Shown here piece by piece: positions 27,811 to 36,813 of a stretch of 64,000 nucleotides of DNA. Source of the stretch: Rhizobium sp. 18065 (GTDB lineage: Bacteria; Pseudomonadota; Alphaproteobacteria; Rhizobiales; Rhizobiaceae); contig NZ_CACSJP010000010.1 of the NCBI RefSeq assembly GCF_902706095.1, forward strand, positions 1-64,000, written 5' to 3'. How positions within the stretch are numbered: position 1 is the stretch's first letter; each line of letters begins with the position of its first letter. The notes beneath the pieces were generated by a model. The model was not told the origin of the DNA, made no database searches, and saw only the letters and a list, made by a program, of their open reading frames with translations. Position numbers and translations under genes: made by a program.

Positions 27811-28519
27811 CGAAGCCCCCTCTGGCGCAAACCGATCCTCTAAAACAACCACAGCGCGATTGTACCCCTTGCAACTATAGGATTGTTTGAGAACGAAAGT
27901 GATCAGCCTGGAGTCCGGAGATTCGGCATCACGTCCCGAATATGCTGGAAGTCTGTATTCGTTCGGGGTGTTCTGCGCGGAAGATCTCCGTCAGGTCCGT
28001 CGATCTTTTCAGTCATTTTTCTGGGCTCTTCGACAGTGGCTCATGGCGATGCGTCCCAATTTTTTGCATCACGTCCGTTTTTTTGCGAAAACTGACCTGA
28101 TTGTGCCGAACCTGTTGTTTGTTATGGGCTTTGCTGCTCTTAAATTGGTCCAGATCGCAATCGAGCGGCCACCATGATCAAGCGTTTGTTGTTGTTTATG
28201 GTCACATTGCCCTGTCTGTCTGGCGGGAAGATATCGCAGTTGGCCTCCCGGTCTGCTGGTGGTTCTGGACAATCTGCGCATCGAGCGGACGTGTGCATTC
28301 CTGCGACGCCTGGAACTTCTGGGGACGAGGCAGCTAGGTGTCTGGCGATTGACCGATGGCCAGTTGCTGATCACCCTTGGCTCAAGGCCAGTGTGTCACG
28401 GCGGCCGATTTATGGTTTTTGCCGATCTCGCAGACGCGCTGTTGCCGTCCTGCCGGCCCGTCGTCGGGGATGTCGTGGTTTTGACAAGCAGCGATTTGGT
28501 CGCCTTGAAGGAGAAACCC
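27811..28519. other. Stretch with no recognised gene
   Basis: About 700 bases with several overlapping short open frames on both strands and none with clear homology. The frame of the downstream M20 hydrolase is open upstream from 28259, but AAGGAG directly before 28520 and the Tat motif support the shorter start. T-rich patches near 28015-28090 may include a promoter; I cannot define one. Confidence 0.5.
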
Positions 28520-30118
28520 ATGTCTGAATCCAAATCCTTTGCCGATATGGCGCGCCGCGATTTCCTGAAGACCTCGTTTGCCGTCAGTGGAGGTGCCGCG
28601 ATCGCTACTGGCCTGATGGCTGCTGTCGATGCGAAAATGGCAATGGCCGCCACAAGCCCAGCAGATCTGCCGCCGCCGGGCTCCGTCGAACCTGCGGCGA
28701 TGGCTGTGGAAGCGGTGCGCGATGCGATCTTGCGGATTTCCCGCGAGGTCTGGGAAAATGCGGAGTTATCTCTTGAGGAAGACATTTCCTCGAAGATCCA
28801 CATGCGCGAGCTGGAGGCGGCCGGCTTTACGATCGTCAGCCGCGGCACGTCGAACATCCCGACGGCGTTCATTGCCGAGTGGACGCAGGGAAGCGGTGGC
28901 CCGAAGATCGGCTTCCTGCCGGAATATGATGCCCTGCCAGGCCTGGGCAATGCCGCCGAACCGCGCCAGACGCCGGGTCCGACAGGCATCGACGTCGGGC
29001 ATGGCTGCGGCCACAACATGCTCGGAGCCGGTTGCACCGGCGCTGCCTTCGCCCTGAAGAGGATGATGCAGGAGAATGGAACCGCCGGCACGCTGCGTGT
29101 CTATGGATGCGCGGCCGAAGAGACGCAGGGTGCCAAGGTGTTCATGGTGCGCGACGGGTTTTTCAACGATCTGGATGCGGCGCTTGCCTGGCATCCGGCG
29201 CCGATCACGGCGACAGGCCTCCTGCGCACCGCCGCCGTCAACATGGCGCGTGTGCGTTTCACCGGGCGCACCGCGCATGCTGGCGTGGCACCCTGGGAAG
29301 GGCGCAGTGGCCTGAAAGGCGCAGAGATGTTTGCCGTCGGCGTGCAGTTCATGCGCGAACATATCGAGCCGACGTCGCGGGTCCACTACATCTATACCCA
29401 AAGCGGGGTCGCGGCGAATGTCGTGCCGGAGGTCGGTGAGATCCTGATCATGATCCGCGACAGCGACCGGGAGCGGGTGACTGCGATCACCAGTTGGCTG
29501 CGCGAAATTGCCGATGGTGCGGCGCTTGCAACCCAGACACAGGCGGAGTTCGACCTGTTTTTCGGCATGCATGACCTTATTCCCAACGAGACCCTGGCCG
29601 GTCAGGCGTTGCGCCACATGAATGCCATCGGCGTGGACTGGACGGTGGATGAACAGGCTTTTGCGCGCGGTTGCCAGAAGGAGATGGGGCTTGCCGAACT
29701 CGGTCTCAGTCCGGCGATCGCGCCGATGATCCCGGAAACCACCACCGGTGGCGCCACCGATGTCGGTGATGTCAGTTTCGTTACGCCGACCGCGCTGTTT
29801 GCCTGGGCCTGCATGCCGCTCGGGGTCGGCCTGCATATGTGGCCGCTGACGGCCTGTGGCGGCATGTCGATCGGCGACAAGGCGGCTCTTGCTTCGGCCC
29901 GGGTGATGGCGGGCGTCGGTTACGACCTGCTGGTCGACCCGGAGCTCCTCGCCGCCGTGCGGACGGATTTTGACCGGCGGCTGAAAGGCCGGACCTATGT
30001 TTCGCCGCTGCCGCCGGAGCGCAAACGACCCGACGGTATTCCGGCGCATCTCTTGCTGCGCGACGGGACCGGCGAGCTTGTCGATGGCGCCTATCTGCAG
30101 CCTTACAGCTATGAATAG
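28520..30118 (+). CDS. Tat-exported M20D amidohydrolase (AbgB-like)
   Basis: A 532-residue metal-dependent amidohydrolase related to the p-aminobenzoyl-glutamate hydrolase B subunit. The N-terminus has R12-R13 in ARRDFLKTSF, then a hydrophobic run, a Tat signal, so it acts in the periplasm. Metal-site motifs are GHGCGHNMLGAG near residue 160 and AAEETQGAK near 200. ATG follows AAGGAG. Most AbgB relatives are cytoplasmic, so export is unusual. First of a plus-strand run of envelope genes. Confidence 0.85.
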   Translation: MSESKSFADMARRDFLKTSFAVSGGAAIATGLMAAVDAKMAMAATSPADLPPPGSVEPAAMAVEAVRDAILRISREVWENAELSLEEDISSKIHMRELEAAGFTIVSRGTSNIPTAFIAEWTQGSGGPKIGFLPEYDALPGLGNAAEPRQTPGPTGIDVGHGCGHNMLGAGCTGAAFALKRMMQENGTAGTLRVYGCAAEETQGAKVFMVRDGFFNDLDAALAWHPAPITATGLLRTAAVNMARVRFTGRTAHAGVAPWEGRSGLKGAEMFAVGVQFMREHIEPTSRVHYIYTQSGVAANVVPEVGEILIMIRDSDRERVTAITSWLREIADGAALATQTQAEFDLFFGMHDLIPNETLAGQALRHMNAIGVDWTVDEQAFARGCQKEMGLAELGLSPAIAPMIPETTTGGATDVGDVSFVTPTALFAWACMPLGVGLHMWPLTACGGMSIGDKAALASARVMAGVGYDLLVDPELLAAVRTDFDRRLKGRTYVSPLPPERKRPDGIPAHLLLRDGTGELVDGAYLQPYSYE

Positions 30119-30197
30119 GATGTCGTGCCGGGCCGAGCGAAAATTTGCGCATGCCACTTTTGGCGGCGGCGACCCTTAAAACGAGGAGGGATGATCC

Positions 30198-30917
30198 ATG
30201 CGATGGAAACTTAAACTGATCTCGATCTGCGCGATACTTCTCGGCGCATCATCCTCGGTTCTTGCTGCGAGCGATGGTGCTGCCAAGCCGGAGCTGCCCT
30301 TGACGGCGCGCGGCAACGAGCCGGGCTGGATCGCGACGCTCGATGGCGGGCGGATTTCGTTCCGGACTGTCGATGACGGCACGACTGTGGAGGGAGCGCT
30401 GCCCGAACCGACCGCCAAAGGTGAGACCTGGCATTATGCGGCAGATACCATCGATCTTGCGGTCGGTATCACGCCGGTGGTCTGCCGCGACACGATGACG
30501 GGAATGCCGAGCCCGCTGACGGTTACGGTGACGACAGGCGCAAAGACGTTCAACGGTTGCGGCGGCGAGCCTGTGTCACTGCTGGCTGGCCCGGCCTGGC
30601 GCGTCACCAGGATCGGCGACGCGGCGGTGCCGGAGGATGTCTATGTCAGTCTCGAATTCGATGCGACAAAGACCAGCGTCTTCGGCTCGTCCGGCTGCAA
30701 CCGCTATTTCGGCGGCTTCACCCTGACCGGCGAGGGCTTCAGCTTTCAGCGCGGCATGGCCGGCTCGATGATGGCCTGCGAGGAGCATAAAAGCCAGATC
30801 GAGGCCTCGTTCCTGTCGGCGATGGAAAAGATCGATCGGTTCGATATCGACGCCGATGGCGGGCTTGTTCTGATCTCGTCCGACAGTCCGTCGATCATGG
30901 CAACCCGCTCGAAGTAG
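30198..30917 (+). CDS. Secreted META-domain protein
   Basis: A 239-residue protein with a signal peptide (1-24, ending LAA/SDG). Residues about 30-120 resemble the COG3650-type domain often fused to META, and residues about 130-230 are a META/HslJ-like domain (GSSGCNRYFGGF; MACEE). GAGGAGG lies upstream. Probably a periplasmic or lipid-associated envelope protein; no enzymatic role known. Confidence 0.85.
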   Translation: MRWKLKLISICAILLGASSSVLAASDGAAKPELPLTARGNEPGWIATLDGGRISFRTVDDGTTVEGALPEPTAKGETWHYAADTIDLAVGITPVVCRDTMTGMPSPLTVTVTTGAKTFNGCGGEPVSLLAGPAWRVTRIGDAAVPEDVYVSLEFDATKTSVFGSSGCNRYFGGFTLTGEGFSFQRGMAGSMMACEEHKSQIEASFLSAMEKIDRFDIDADGGLVLISSDSPSIMATRSK

Positions 30918-30945
30918 CCGTTTCAACAGAGAGAAAGTGATCGTC

Positions 30946-31533
30946 ATGCCCATTGGTCTTGATGCCGCAGCCCAGGTTTATCGTGAAGCTGCGCGGGATG
31001 CCGTGCGTCGGCACTCGGCGTTTCATCTGGTCGAAGCCGCGCTGCTGGTTGTTGCGGGCATTTTTGCCGTGCTGTTTCCGGTCGTTTCCTCGGCTGCCGC
31101 GGTTTTCACCTTCGGCTGGCTGCTGATCGTCAGCGGGCTGATCCAGGCCATCGGCCTGATCAGTGCCCGCCATGCGCCAAATTTCTGGCTGCAACTGGTG
31201 TCGGTGATCCTCGGGATCATGATCGGGGTGCTGTTGCTGCGCAATATCGGCCAGGGCATCCTGCTGCTGTCGCTGCTTCTCATCGTCTTTTTCATGATGG
31301 AGGGCATTTCCAAGATTGTCTTTGCCTTCACCATCCGGCCATTGCCGAACTGGATGTGGATCTTCGCCAGCGGGGTTCTGTCGGTGGTCCTGGCGCTGGC
31401 GCTGTTTGCGGCCATGCCCGTTACCGGTTTCTGGCTGATCGGGGTGATGCTCGGTGCAAATCTGATCAGCATCGGGCTGTCGGTCGGGGTGATGGCATGG
31501 AAGGTCGGCAAGATGTCCTCCGGGCCGGCCTGA
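30946..31533 (+). CDS. HdeD-family membrane protein
   Basis: A 195-residue inner-membrane protein with six hydrophobic segments and the DUF308/HdeD pattern. ATG 30946 preferred over GTG 30937, which sits too close to the AGAGAG ribosome site. Starts 28 nt after the META gene. Relatives contribute to acid resistance in enteric bacteria; the role here is open. Confidence 0.85.
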   Translation: MPIGLDAAAQVYREAARDAVRRHSAFHLVEAALLVVAGIFAVLFPVVSSAAAVFTFGWLLIVSGLIQAIGLISARHAPNFWLQLVSVILGIMIGVLLLRNIGQGILLLSLLLIVFFMMEGISKIVFAFTIRPLPNWMWIFASGVLSVVLALALFAAMPVTGFWLIGVMLGANLISIGLSVGVMAWKVGKMSSGPA

Positions 31534-31575
31534 CGCGACGGCCAGGACGTTTCGATTAGGGGGAATACACGCTTG

Positions 31576-33255
31576 ATGATTACATCCAACAGTTTATCCA
31601 GTCCCGCCGGACGCCCGGTCTGGGCATTTCTCCAAGCGCTTTCGGGTGTCGGGTTGGTCATCGGCGCGCTGTTCTTTGCCGCCTCCTTGACGCCGAGCCT
31701 CGTGCCGCGTGCGCCGCTGATCCAGGGGGCACTGAGCGGCTTCTGCCTTGCTGCCGGCTATGGGCTGGGTGTCCTTTTGCGCTGGCTCTGGCTTTCGCTG
31801 CGTCTGCCGTCCGTGCAGGGGCGAGCGCGGCGGCGCGGCCTTCTGCTGGCTGCACTGGTCAGCCTGGCGATTGTGGTTGCCATGCTCTGGTGGGCGGCCG
31901 GATGGCAGAACCGGCTGCGGGCGCTGATGGATATGGAGCCGATCGACAGCGCCGGGCCATGGACGATCGCTGCCGTGGCGCTCGCGGTGTTTGCCGTGCT
32001 GGTCATGGTCTTCCGGCTGTTCGGCATTATTGCCCAGCGCCTGTCCAATCGGCTGGCACGCCATATTCCCGGGCCGCCGGCCGCCGTTGTCGCACTGGCG
32101 GTGACGGCAATGCTGTTCTGGACGATCGGTAACGGTGTTCTGGTCGGTGGTGCGATGCGTTTCCTCGACGGCATCTATAGCGAGCTTGACGGTCGCTTCG
32201 AAGACGACAGCGTGCAACCGGTCGATGCATTGAAGACCGGTGGCCCGGGCTCGCTGGTTGACTGGGCGAGCCTTGGCCGGGCCGGGCGACGACTGGTTGC
32301 AGCCAGCCCGGACAAAGCGATGATCGAACAGATGTCCGGTGCTGCGGCACTGGAGCCGCTCCGTGTCTATGTCGGGCTCAATTCCGCCGATACGCCCGAG
32401 GCCAGGGCGGAGCTTGCCTTGCAGGAACTGATCCGGATCAAGGCCTTCGAGCGGACGAACCTGGTCATCGTCACGCCGACGGGCACGGGCTGGGTCGATC
32501 CCGAAAGCCAGTCGGCGCTGGAATATATCCTGCATGGCGACGTGGCGTCGGTATCGGTGCAGTATTCCTATCTGGCCAGCTGGATCGCCCTCTTGGCCGA
32601 TCCGAGTTACGGGGTGGAGACCTCGCGGGCGGTCTTTGCCGCCATCTACGGTCATTGGCGGACGCTTCCACGCGATCAGCGACCAAAGCTCTATCTGCAC
32701 GGCTTGAGCCTTGGCGCCTTGAACTCGGACCTCAGCCACGATCTGCACCAGGTCATCGGTGATCCGTATCAGGGGGCATTGTGGGCCGGTCCTCCTTTCA
32801 ACACCCGCACCTGGGTATCGGTCACTGCGGCGCGCAATCCCGGCACGCCAAGCTGGCTGCCGACCTTTCGCGATGGCTCGGTGATCCGCTTCACCTCACA
32901 GCGCAACACGTTGCGGGAGGCACCGGCGCCCTGGGGTCCATACCGGGTGATCTTCCTGCAATATGCCAGCGATGCCGTGGCGTTCTTCGATCCGCGCGCG
33001 CTGTGGCGGCGGCCGGAATGGATGAATAAGCCGCTTGGCCCGGATGTGTCGCCGGACATGGTGTGGATCCCGGTGGTGACCTTCCTGCAGCTCGGCTTCG
33101 ACATCATGCTCGCCGTGTTACCGCCGAAAGGCTTCGGCCATGTCTATGCCTTCGATCACTATGTCGACGCCTGGGCGTCGCTAACCGATCAGCCGGGCTG
33201 GACGGACGAGGGTTTGGAACTGCTGAAGCAGAAGGTTGCGGCGCTGCAGCCCTGA
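31576..33255 (+). CDS. Membrane-anchored alpha/beta hydrolase (DUF2319-like)
   Basis: A 559-residue protein. The N-terminal ~190 residues carry four to five hydrophobic segments; the C-terminal part is an alpha/beta-hydrolase-like domain with LYLHGLSLGAL as the nucleophile elbow (Ser in GLSLG) and HVYAFDHYVDAW near the end. This matches the Abhydrolase_9 (DUF2319) family. ATG 31576 used; TTG 31573 adjoins it. Substrate unknown, possibly a lipid. Confidence 0.82.
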   Translation: MITSNSLSSPAGRPVWAFLQALSGVGLVIGALFFAASLTPSLVPRAPLIQGALSGFCLAAGYGLGVLLRWLWLSLRLPSVQGRARRRGLLLAALVSLAIVVAMLWWAAGWQNRLRALMDMEPIDSAGPWTIAAVALAVFAVLVMVFRLFGIIAQRLSNRLARHIPGPPAAVVALAVTAMLFWTIGNGVLVGGAMRFLDGIYSELDGRFEDDSVQPVDALKTGGPGSLVDWASLGRAGRRLVAASPDKAMIEQMSGAAALEPLRVYVGLNSADTPEARAELALQELIRIKAFERTNLVIVTPTGTGWVDPESQSALEYILHGDVASVSVQYSYLASWIALLADPSYGVETSRAVFAAIYGHWRTLPRDQRPKLYLHGLSLGALNSDLSHDLHQVIGDPYQGALWAGPPFNTRTWVSVTAARNPGTPSWLPTFRDGSVIRFTSQRNTLREAPAPWGPYRVIFLQYASDAVAFFDPRALWRRPEWMNKPLGPDVSPDMVWIPVVTFLQLGFDIMLAVLPPKGFGHVYAFDHYVDAWASLTDQPGWTDEGLELLKQKVAALQP

Positions 33256-33306
33256 TCTGCAACGGGTCCGAACATTGCGACGAAACGCTGGAAAAGGGTG
33301 TCGAAC

Positions 33307-34359
33307 ATGGCGGCAAAGGCAGGAACGGATGTGCGGACGGGAAGAGCAAGCATTCCTCCCATCGATCTGGCGCTCCAGGGCGGCGGCTCGCATGGGGCTT
33401 TCACCTGGGGTGTGCTCGACCGCATTCTGGAAGAGGACGCGATCGAGATCGACGGGATCTCGGGAACTTCGGCAGGCGCCATGAACGCCGCGGTTCTGGC
33501 AGCCGGCATGGCGCGAGGAGGGCGGCAGACCGCACGTGACATGCTGACCGCCTTCTGGCGCAAGACCTCGGAAGCGGCCCGTTACAGCCCGTTGAAAAGG
33601 GGGCCGCTGGAACGCATCACCGGTGACTGGAGCCTGGACAATTCGCCAGCCTTTCTCGCGATGGATATCATGGCACGCATGGTCTCGCCCTACTCCCTCG
33701 GCGGCATTGCCGGAAATCCGCTACGCGACCTGTTGGCCGAGATCATCCATTTCCCCGATCTCGCCGACGGGCCGATCAAGCTGTTCATCACGGCTACCAA
33801 TGTGCATACCGGACAGGGGCGGGTGTTTCGTAAACACGAGATCACCGTCGACGTGCTGCTGGCATCGGCCTGCCTGCCGTCGATGTTTCAGGCCATCGAG
33901 ATCGATGGGGTGCCTTACTGGGACGGCGGCTATGCCGGCAATCCGACGATGACGCCGCTGGTGCGGGAATGTGACAGCCACGATACGCTGATCGTCCAGA
34001 TCAATCCCGTCGAGCGTCTGGAAACGCCAAAAACCGCGCGCGAGATCGCCAGCCGGCTGAACGAGATTTCCTTCAACGCGCAACTGCTGAAGGAATTGCG
34101 GATGATCGCGCTGCTGCGCCGCGTTGTCGATCCCGGCCATGGCGAGGCACGTCAGTGGAAAGAGATGCGGCTGCATCGCATCACGTCCGATATCATGGTC
34201 ACGCTCGGCCATTCGTCCAAGCTCAATGCCGAATGGGATTTCCTGCAGATGCTGTTCGAAGAGGGACGCCGGGCGGCCATCGCCTTCGGTCAGGCTCATC
34301 TCGATGATGTCGGCGTGCGCTCGACCTTTGACATAGACCAGTTGGTGGAGGATGTCTGA
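33307..34359 (+). CDS. Patatin-like phospholipase
   Basis: A 350-residue serine lipase. The oxyanion glycine motif is LALQGGGSHGAF (22-33), the nucleophile S55 in GTSAG, and the dyad aspartate D206 in DGGYAGNP. A complete catalytic set, so likely an active acyl hydrolase. ATG 33307 is preferred with AAGGG upstream; GTG 33298 is possible. Followed after 1 nt by a 45-codon ORF. Confidence 0.9.
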   Translation: MAAKAGTDVRTGRASIPPIDLALQGGGSHGAFTWGVLDRILEEDAIEIDGISGTSAGAMNAAVLAAGMARGGRQTARDMLTAFWRKTSEAARYSPLKRGPLERITGDWSLDNSPAFLAMDIMARMVSPYSLGGIAGNPLRDLLAEIIHFPDLADGPIKLFITATNVHTGQGRVFRKHEITVDVLLASACLPSMFQAIEIDGVPYWDGGYAGNPTMTPLVRECDSHDTLIVQINPVERLETPKTAREIASRLNEISFNAQLLKELRMIALLRRVVDPGHGEARQWKEMRLHRITSDIMVTLGHSSKLNAEWDFLQMLFEEGRRAAIAFGQAHLDDVGVRSTFDIDQLVEDV

Positions 34360-34360
34360 C

Positions 34361-34498
34361 ATGGGTGTCTTCCCCAATCGTTCGTCCCGCGGTGGACCGC
34401 CGATTGCTACCGATACGGTCATGTCCGGTTCCGCCTCCGCCTCCGCTTCGCTCACGATTGATCAACTCCATCGCCACCAGGAAAGTATGTCCGCATGA
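34361..34498 (+). CDS. Candidate 45-residue linker ORF, coupled to AI-2E gene
   Basis: ATG 34361 begins 1 nt after the patatin stop, with GGTGGAGGA about 8 nt upstream; TGA 34496-34498 overlaps the ATG of the next gene (ATGA). The product starts MGVFPNRSSRGGPPIA and has a Ser/Ala-rich middle; not recognised. Both junctions look like translational coupling, which argues for real translation, perhaps mainly to carry ribosomes to the permease start. Confidence 0.5.
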   Translation: MGVFPNRSSRGGPPIATDTVMSGSASASASLTIDQLHRHQESMSA

Positions 34499-35601
34499 CC
34501 GAGCTTCGCCGATCCGATCCCGCAGGCCCGACGATGTCATCCGTCTCGCTGGTCAATCTGGTCCTCGGGGTGGCCCTTGCGCTGATGGTCGGCTGGTTCC
34601 TGTATATCGGCGCGGAGGTCCTGGTGCCGATGGTGCTTGCGCTGATGATCGCCTATGTGGTTTCGGCGATCGCCGGGCTGACCGGGGCAATCCCGGTGAT
34701 CGGGAGGCGCTTGCCGACCGGTCTGCGCTATACGCTTGCGGCACTGGTCATCGGCTACGGGCTGATCCAGCTGGTCACGCTGCTGGCTGCCAACCTGGTC
34801 GTCTTTGCCGCCAAGGCGCCGGAATATCAGGTGAAGTTTCTCGAGATGGCACAGGCGCTTGCTGGTTTCGTCGGCTTCCAGGGGGATGTTACCTGGGAGA
34901 CCCTGCGCAACGACCTGTTCGGCCAGATCAATCTCCAGGCCACATTGCGCAGCGGCGTCGTATCATCGGCATCGCTGCTGGGCGGACTGGTCTTCGTCCT
35001 GCTCAATGTCGTCTTCATGCTCCTGGAACAAGGCAGTTTCGATGCCAAGCTTGGGCGGCTGTCGTCCGACCCCGACCGGATCGTCCGCCTGCGGGCGGTG
35101 ATCAGCGACATAAACTATCGCGTCGGTCGCTATCTCGCGGTCAAGTCGTTGATCAATGTCGTGCTGGGCCTAGTCAGCTATGCCGTCATGGTGTTTTTCG
35201 GCCTGGAATTCGCCGTGCTCTGGGCCATCATCATCGCGCTGGTCAACTACATTCCCTATCTGGGCTCGGCTATCGGTGTCTTCGTGCCGACGGTGATTGC
35301 GGTGGGTCAGTTCGGGCAACCGGACCAGGTGCTGCTGCTCGCCTTGTCGCTCAGCGTGGTGCAGTTCATGATCGGCAATGTGCTGGAACCGCAGATCATG
35401 GGCAATTCGCTCGACCTCAGCCCCTATGCCATCCTGATCAGCCTAACCGTGTGGACCAGCCTGTGGGGTATTGCCGGGGCGATTGTTTCCATCCCGATCA
35501 CCGCCGTGCTGGTCATTGTGCTTTCCGAGTTCAGCGGCACCAGGCCGATTGCCATCCTGCTGTCGCGCAGCGGGGTCGTTGGCGAAAGCCGGCTTTCGTG
35601 A
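34495..35601 (+). CDS. AI-2E family transporter (PerM-like)
   Basis: A 368-residue integral membrane protein with about eight hydrophobic segments and the PF01594 pattern, including ALVNYIPYLGSAIGVF near residue 245 and LEPQIMGNSLDLSP near 300. Members range from AI-2 exporters to Na+/H+ antiporters, so the substrate is undefined. The start overlaps the small ORF by 4 bp. Confidence 0.9.
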   Translation: MTELRRSDPAGPTMSSVSLVNLVLGVALALMVGWFLYIGAEVLVPMVLALMIAYVVSAIAGLTGAIPVIGRRLPTGLRYTLAALVIGYGLIQLVTLLAANLVVFAAKAPEYQVKFLEMAQALAGFVGFQGDVTWETLRNDLFGQINLQATLRSGVVSSASLLGGLVFVLLNVVFMLLEQGSFDAKLGRLSSDPDRIVRLRAVISDINYRVGRYLAVKSLINVVLGLVSYAVMVFFGLEFAVLWAIIIALVNYIPYLGSAIGVFVPTVIAVGQFGQPDQVLLLALSLSVVQFMIGNVLEPQIMGNSLDLSPYAILISLTVWTSLWGIAGAIVSIPITAVLVIVLSEFSGTRPIAILLSRSGVVGESRLS

Positions 35602-35627
35602 GGGGCGGGATTGTGGCGGGAGGTTGA

Positions 35628-36320
35628 ATGATGGGCAGACTGCTGCTGGCCGTGTTCGGCCTTTGTGCAATCAGTTCATCCGCCATGGCTGAGTGCGTCG
35701 TCCTGCTGCACGGGCTTGCCCGCACCGAGCGCTCCATGCAAGGGCTTGAGGATGCGCTGGAGGAGCAGGGCTACCAGGTCATCAACAACGGCTATCCATC
35801 GACGCAATCCTCGATCCAGGGGTTGATGTCTCATGTCACCCAATCCGTTGCTGACTGCTGGCCGCAGCAGCGGGTGCATTTCGTCACCCATTCGATGGGC
35901 GGCATTCTCGTGCGTGCCTGGCTTGCACGACATCGTCCTTCAAGGCTTGGCCGGGTGGTGATGCTGGCGCCGCCCAATCATGGTTCGGAGATCGTCGATG
36001 TGTTCGGCGACCTACCGCCGTTCCGGTGGATCAATGGCCCGGCGGGGATGGAGCTTGGGACCGCACCCACCTCAACCCCAAATGTCCTGCCGCTTCCCGA
36101 TTTCGAGCTCGGCATCATCGCCGGCACTGTCTCGCTCAACCCGTTCTATAGCGCGCTCATCGGTGGTCCGAATGACGGCAAGGTCTCGGTCGCAAGCACC
36201 ATGATCGACGGCATGACCGATCATCTGGTCCTGCCGGTGACGCATACATTCATGATGAGCGATGCCACGGTCATCGATCAGGTCAGTCATTTCCTGAAGA
36301 ACGGCAAATTCAGCCGCTGA
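35628..36320 (+). CDS. Secreted alpha/beta hydrolase (lipase-like)
   Basis: A 230-residue protein with a signal peptide (1-21, ending AMA/EC). The oxyanion region is [10 protein letters not shown] and the nucleophile elbow THSMGG; a conserved Asp/His pair appears in [10 protein letters not shown] and VTHTFMM. Resembles PGAP1/triacylglycerol-lipase-type esterases. ATG 35628 (or 35631) follows GGGAGG. Its stop overlaps the end of the convergent cNMP gene by 11 bp. Confidence 0.85.
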   Translation: MMGRLLLAVFGLCAISSSAMAECVVLLHGLARTERSMQGLEDALEEQGYQVINNGYPSTQSSIQGLMSHVTQSVADCWPQQRVHFVTHSMGGILVRAWLARHRPSRLGRVVMLAPPNHGSEIVDVFGDLPPFRWINGPAGMELGTAPTSTPNVLPLPDFELGIIAGTVSLNPFYSALIGGPNDGKVSVASTMIDGMTDHLVLPVTHTFMMSDATVIDQVSHFLKNGKFSR

Positions 36321-36783
36321 CCACCGGCGTCTTCTGGGTCAGGGCAACCGTAAGCTCGGCAGTGGTGTGATTGAGGCGTTCGGCAAGGACGCGCATGATC
36401 TCGATGGCAATTTCGGGAAAATCATGCACCAGGCAGAGAAAATTGTCCTTGCTGATCCTCAGCACTTCAAGGCGGCTGGTGGCGCGAACGGTCGCGGTGC
36501 GCGAAACCTCGCACAGAATGGCAATCTCGCCGACAATGGCGTTGTTCTCCACGTCTGCCAGCTTGAGTTCGCCCGTCGGGGTATCAACGACGACTTCGGC
36601 CGTTCCCGACAGAATGACATAGGCCGCATCGCCGGCATCGCCCTGATGAAACAGATTCTGTCCTTCGCGACAGCTGATGCGATCCGATGCAAAAGCCAGA
36701 AGTTTCAGTTTTGTCGGTGCGATGCGCGAAAAGATCGGCACGCGCCGCAGCATTTCGACTTCGTCCTTCAATAACATTGCCAT
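36310..36783 (-). CDS. Cyclic-nucleotide-binding protein, module A
   Basis: A 157-residue stand-alone cNMP-binding domain without HTH. The phosphate-binding cassette reads [16 protein letters not shown], keeping the Glu and Arg that hold the cyclic nucleotide. Residues about 10-130 form the beta-roll. ATG 36783 follows GGGGAG. Last gene of the module A operon, 30 bp after the 904-residue ABC-like gene. Strong resemblance to the protein at 50962-51381. Probably acts on the adjacent membrane protein rather than DNA (inference). Confidence 0.88.
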   Translation of the reverse strand: MAMLLKDEVEMLRRVPIFSRIAPTKLKLLAFASDRISCREGQNLFHQGDAGDAAYVILSGTAEVVVDTPTGELKLADVENNAIVGEIAILCEVSRTATVRATSRLEVLRISKDNFLCLVHDFPEIAIEIMRVLAERLNHTTAELTVALTQKTPVVSG

Positions 36784-36813
36784 AGCACTCCCCTAGCGCT
36801 CAAAGAGACGTTA

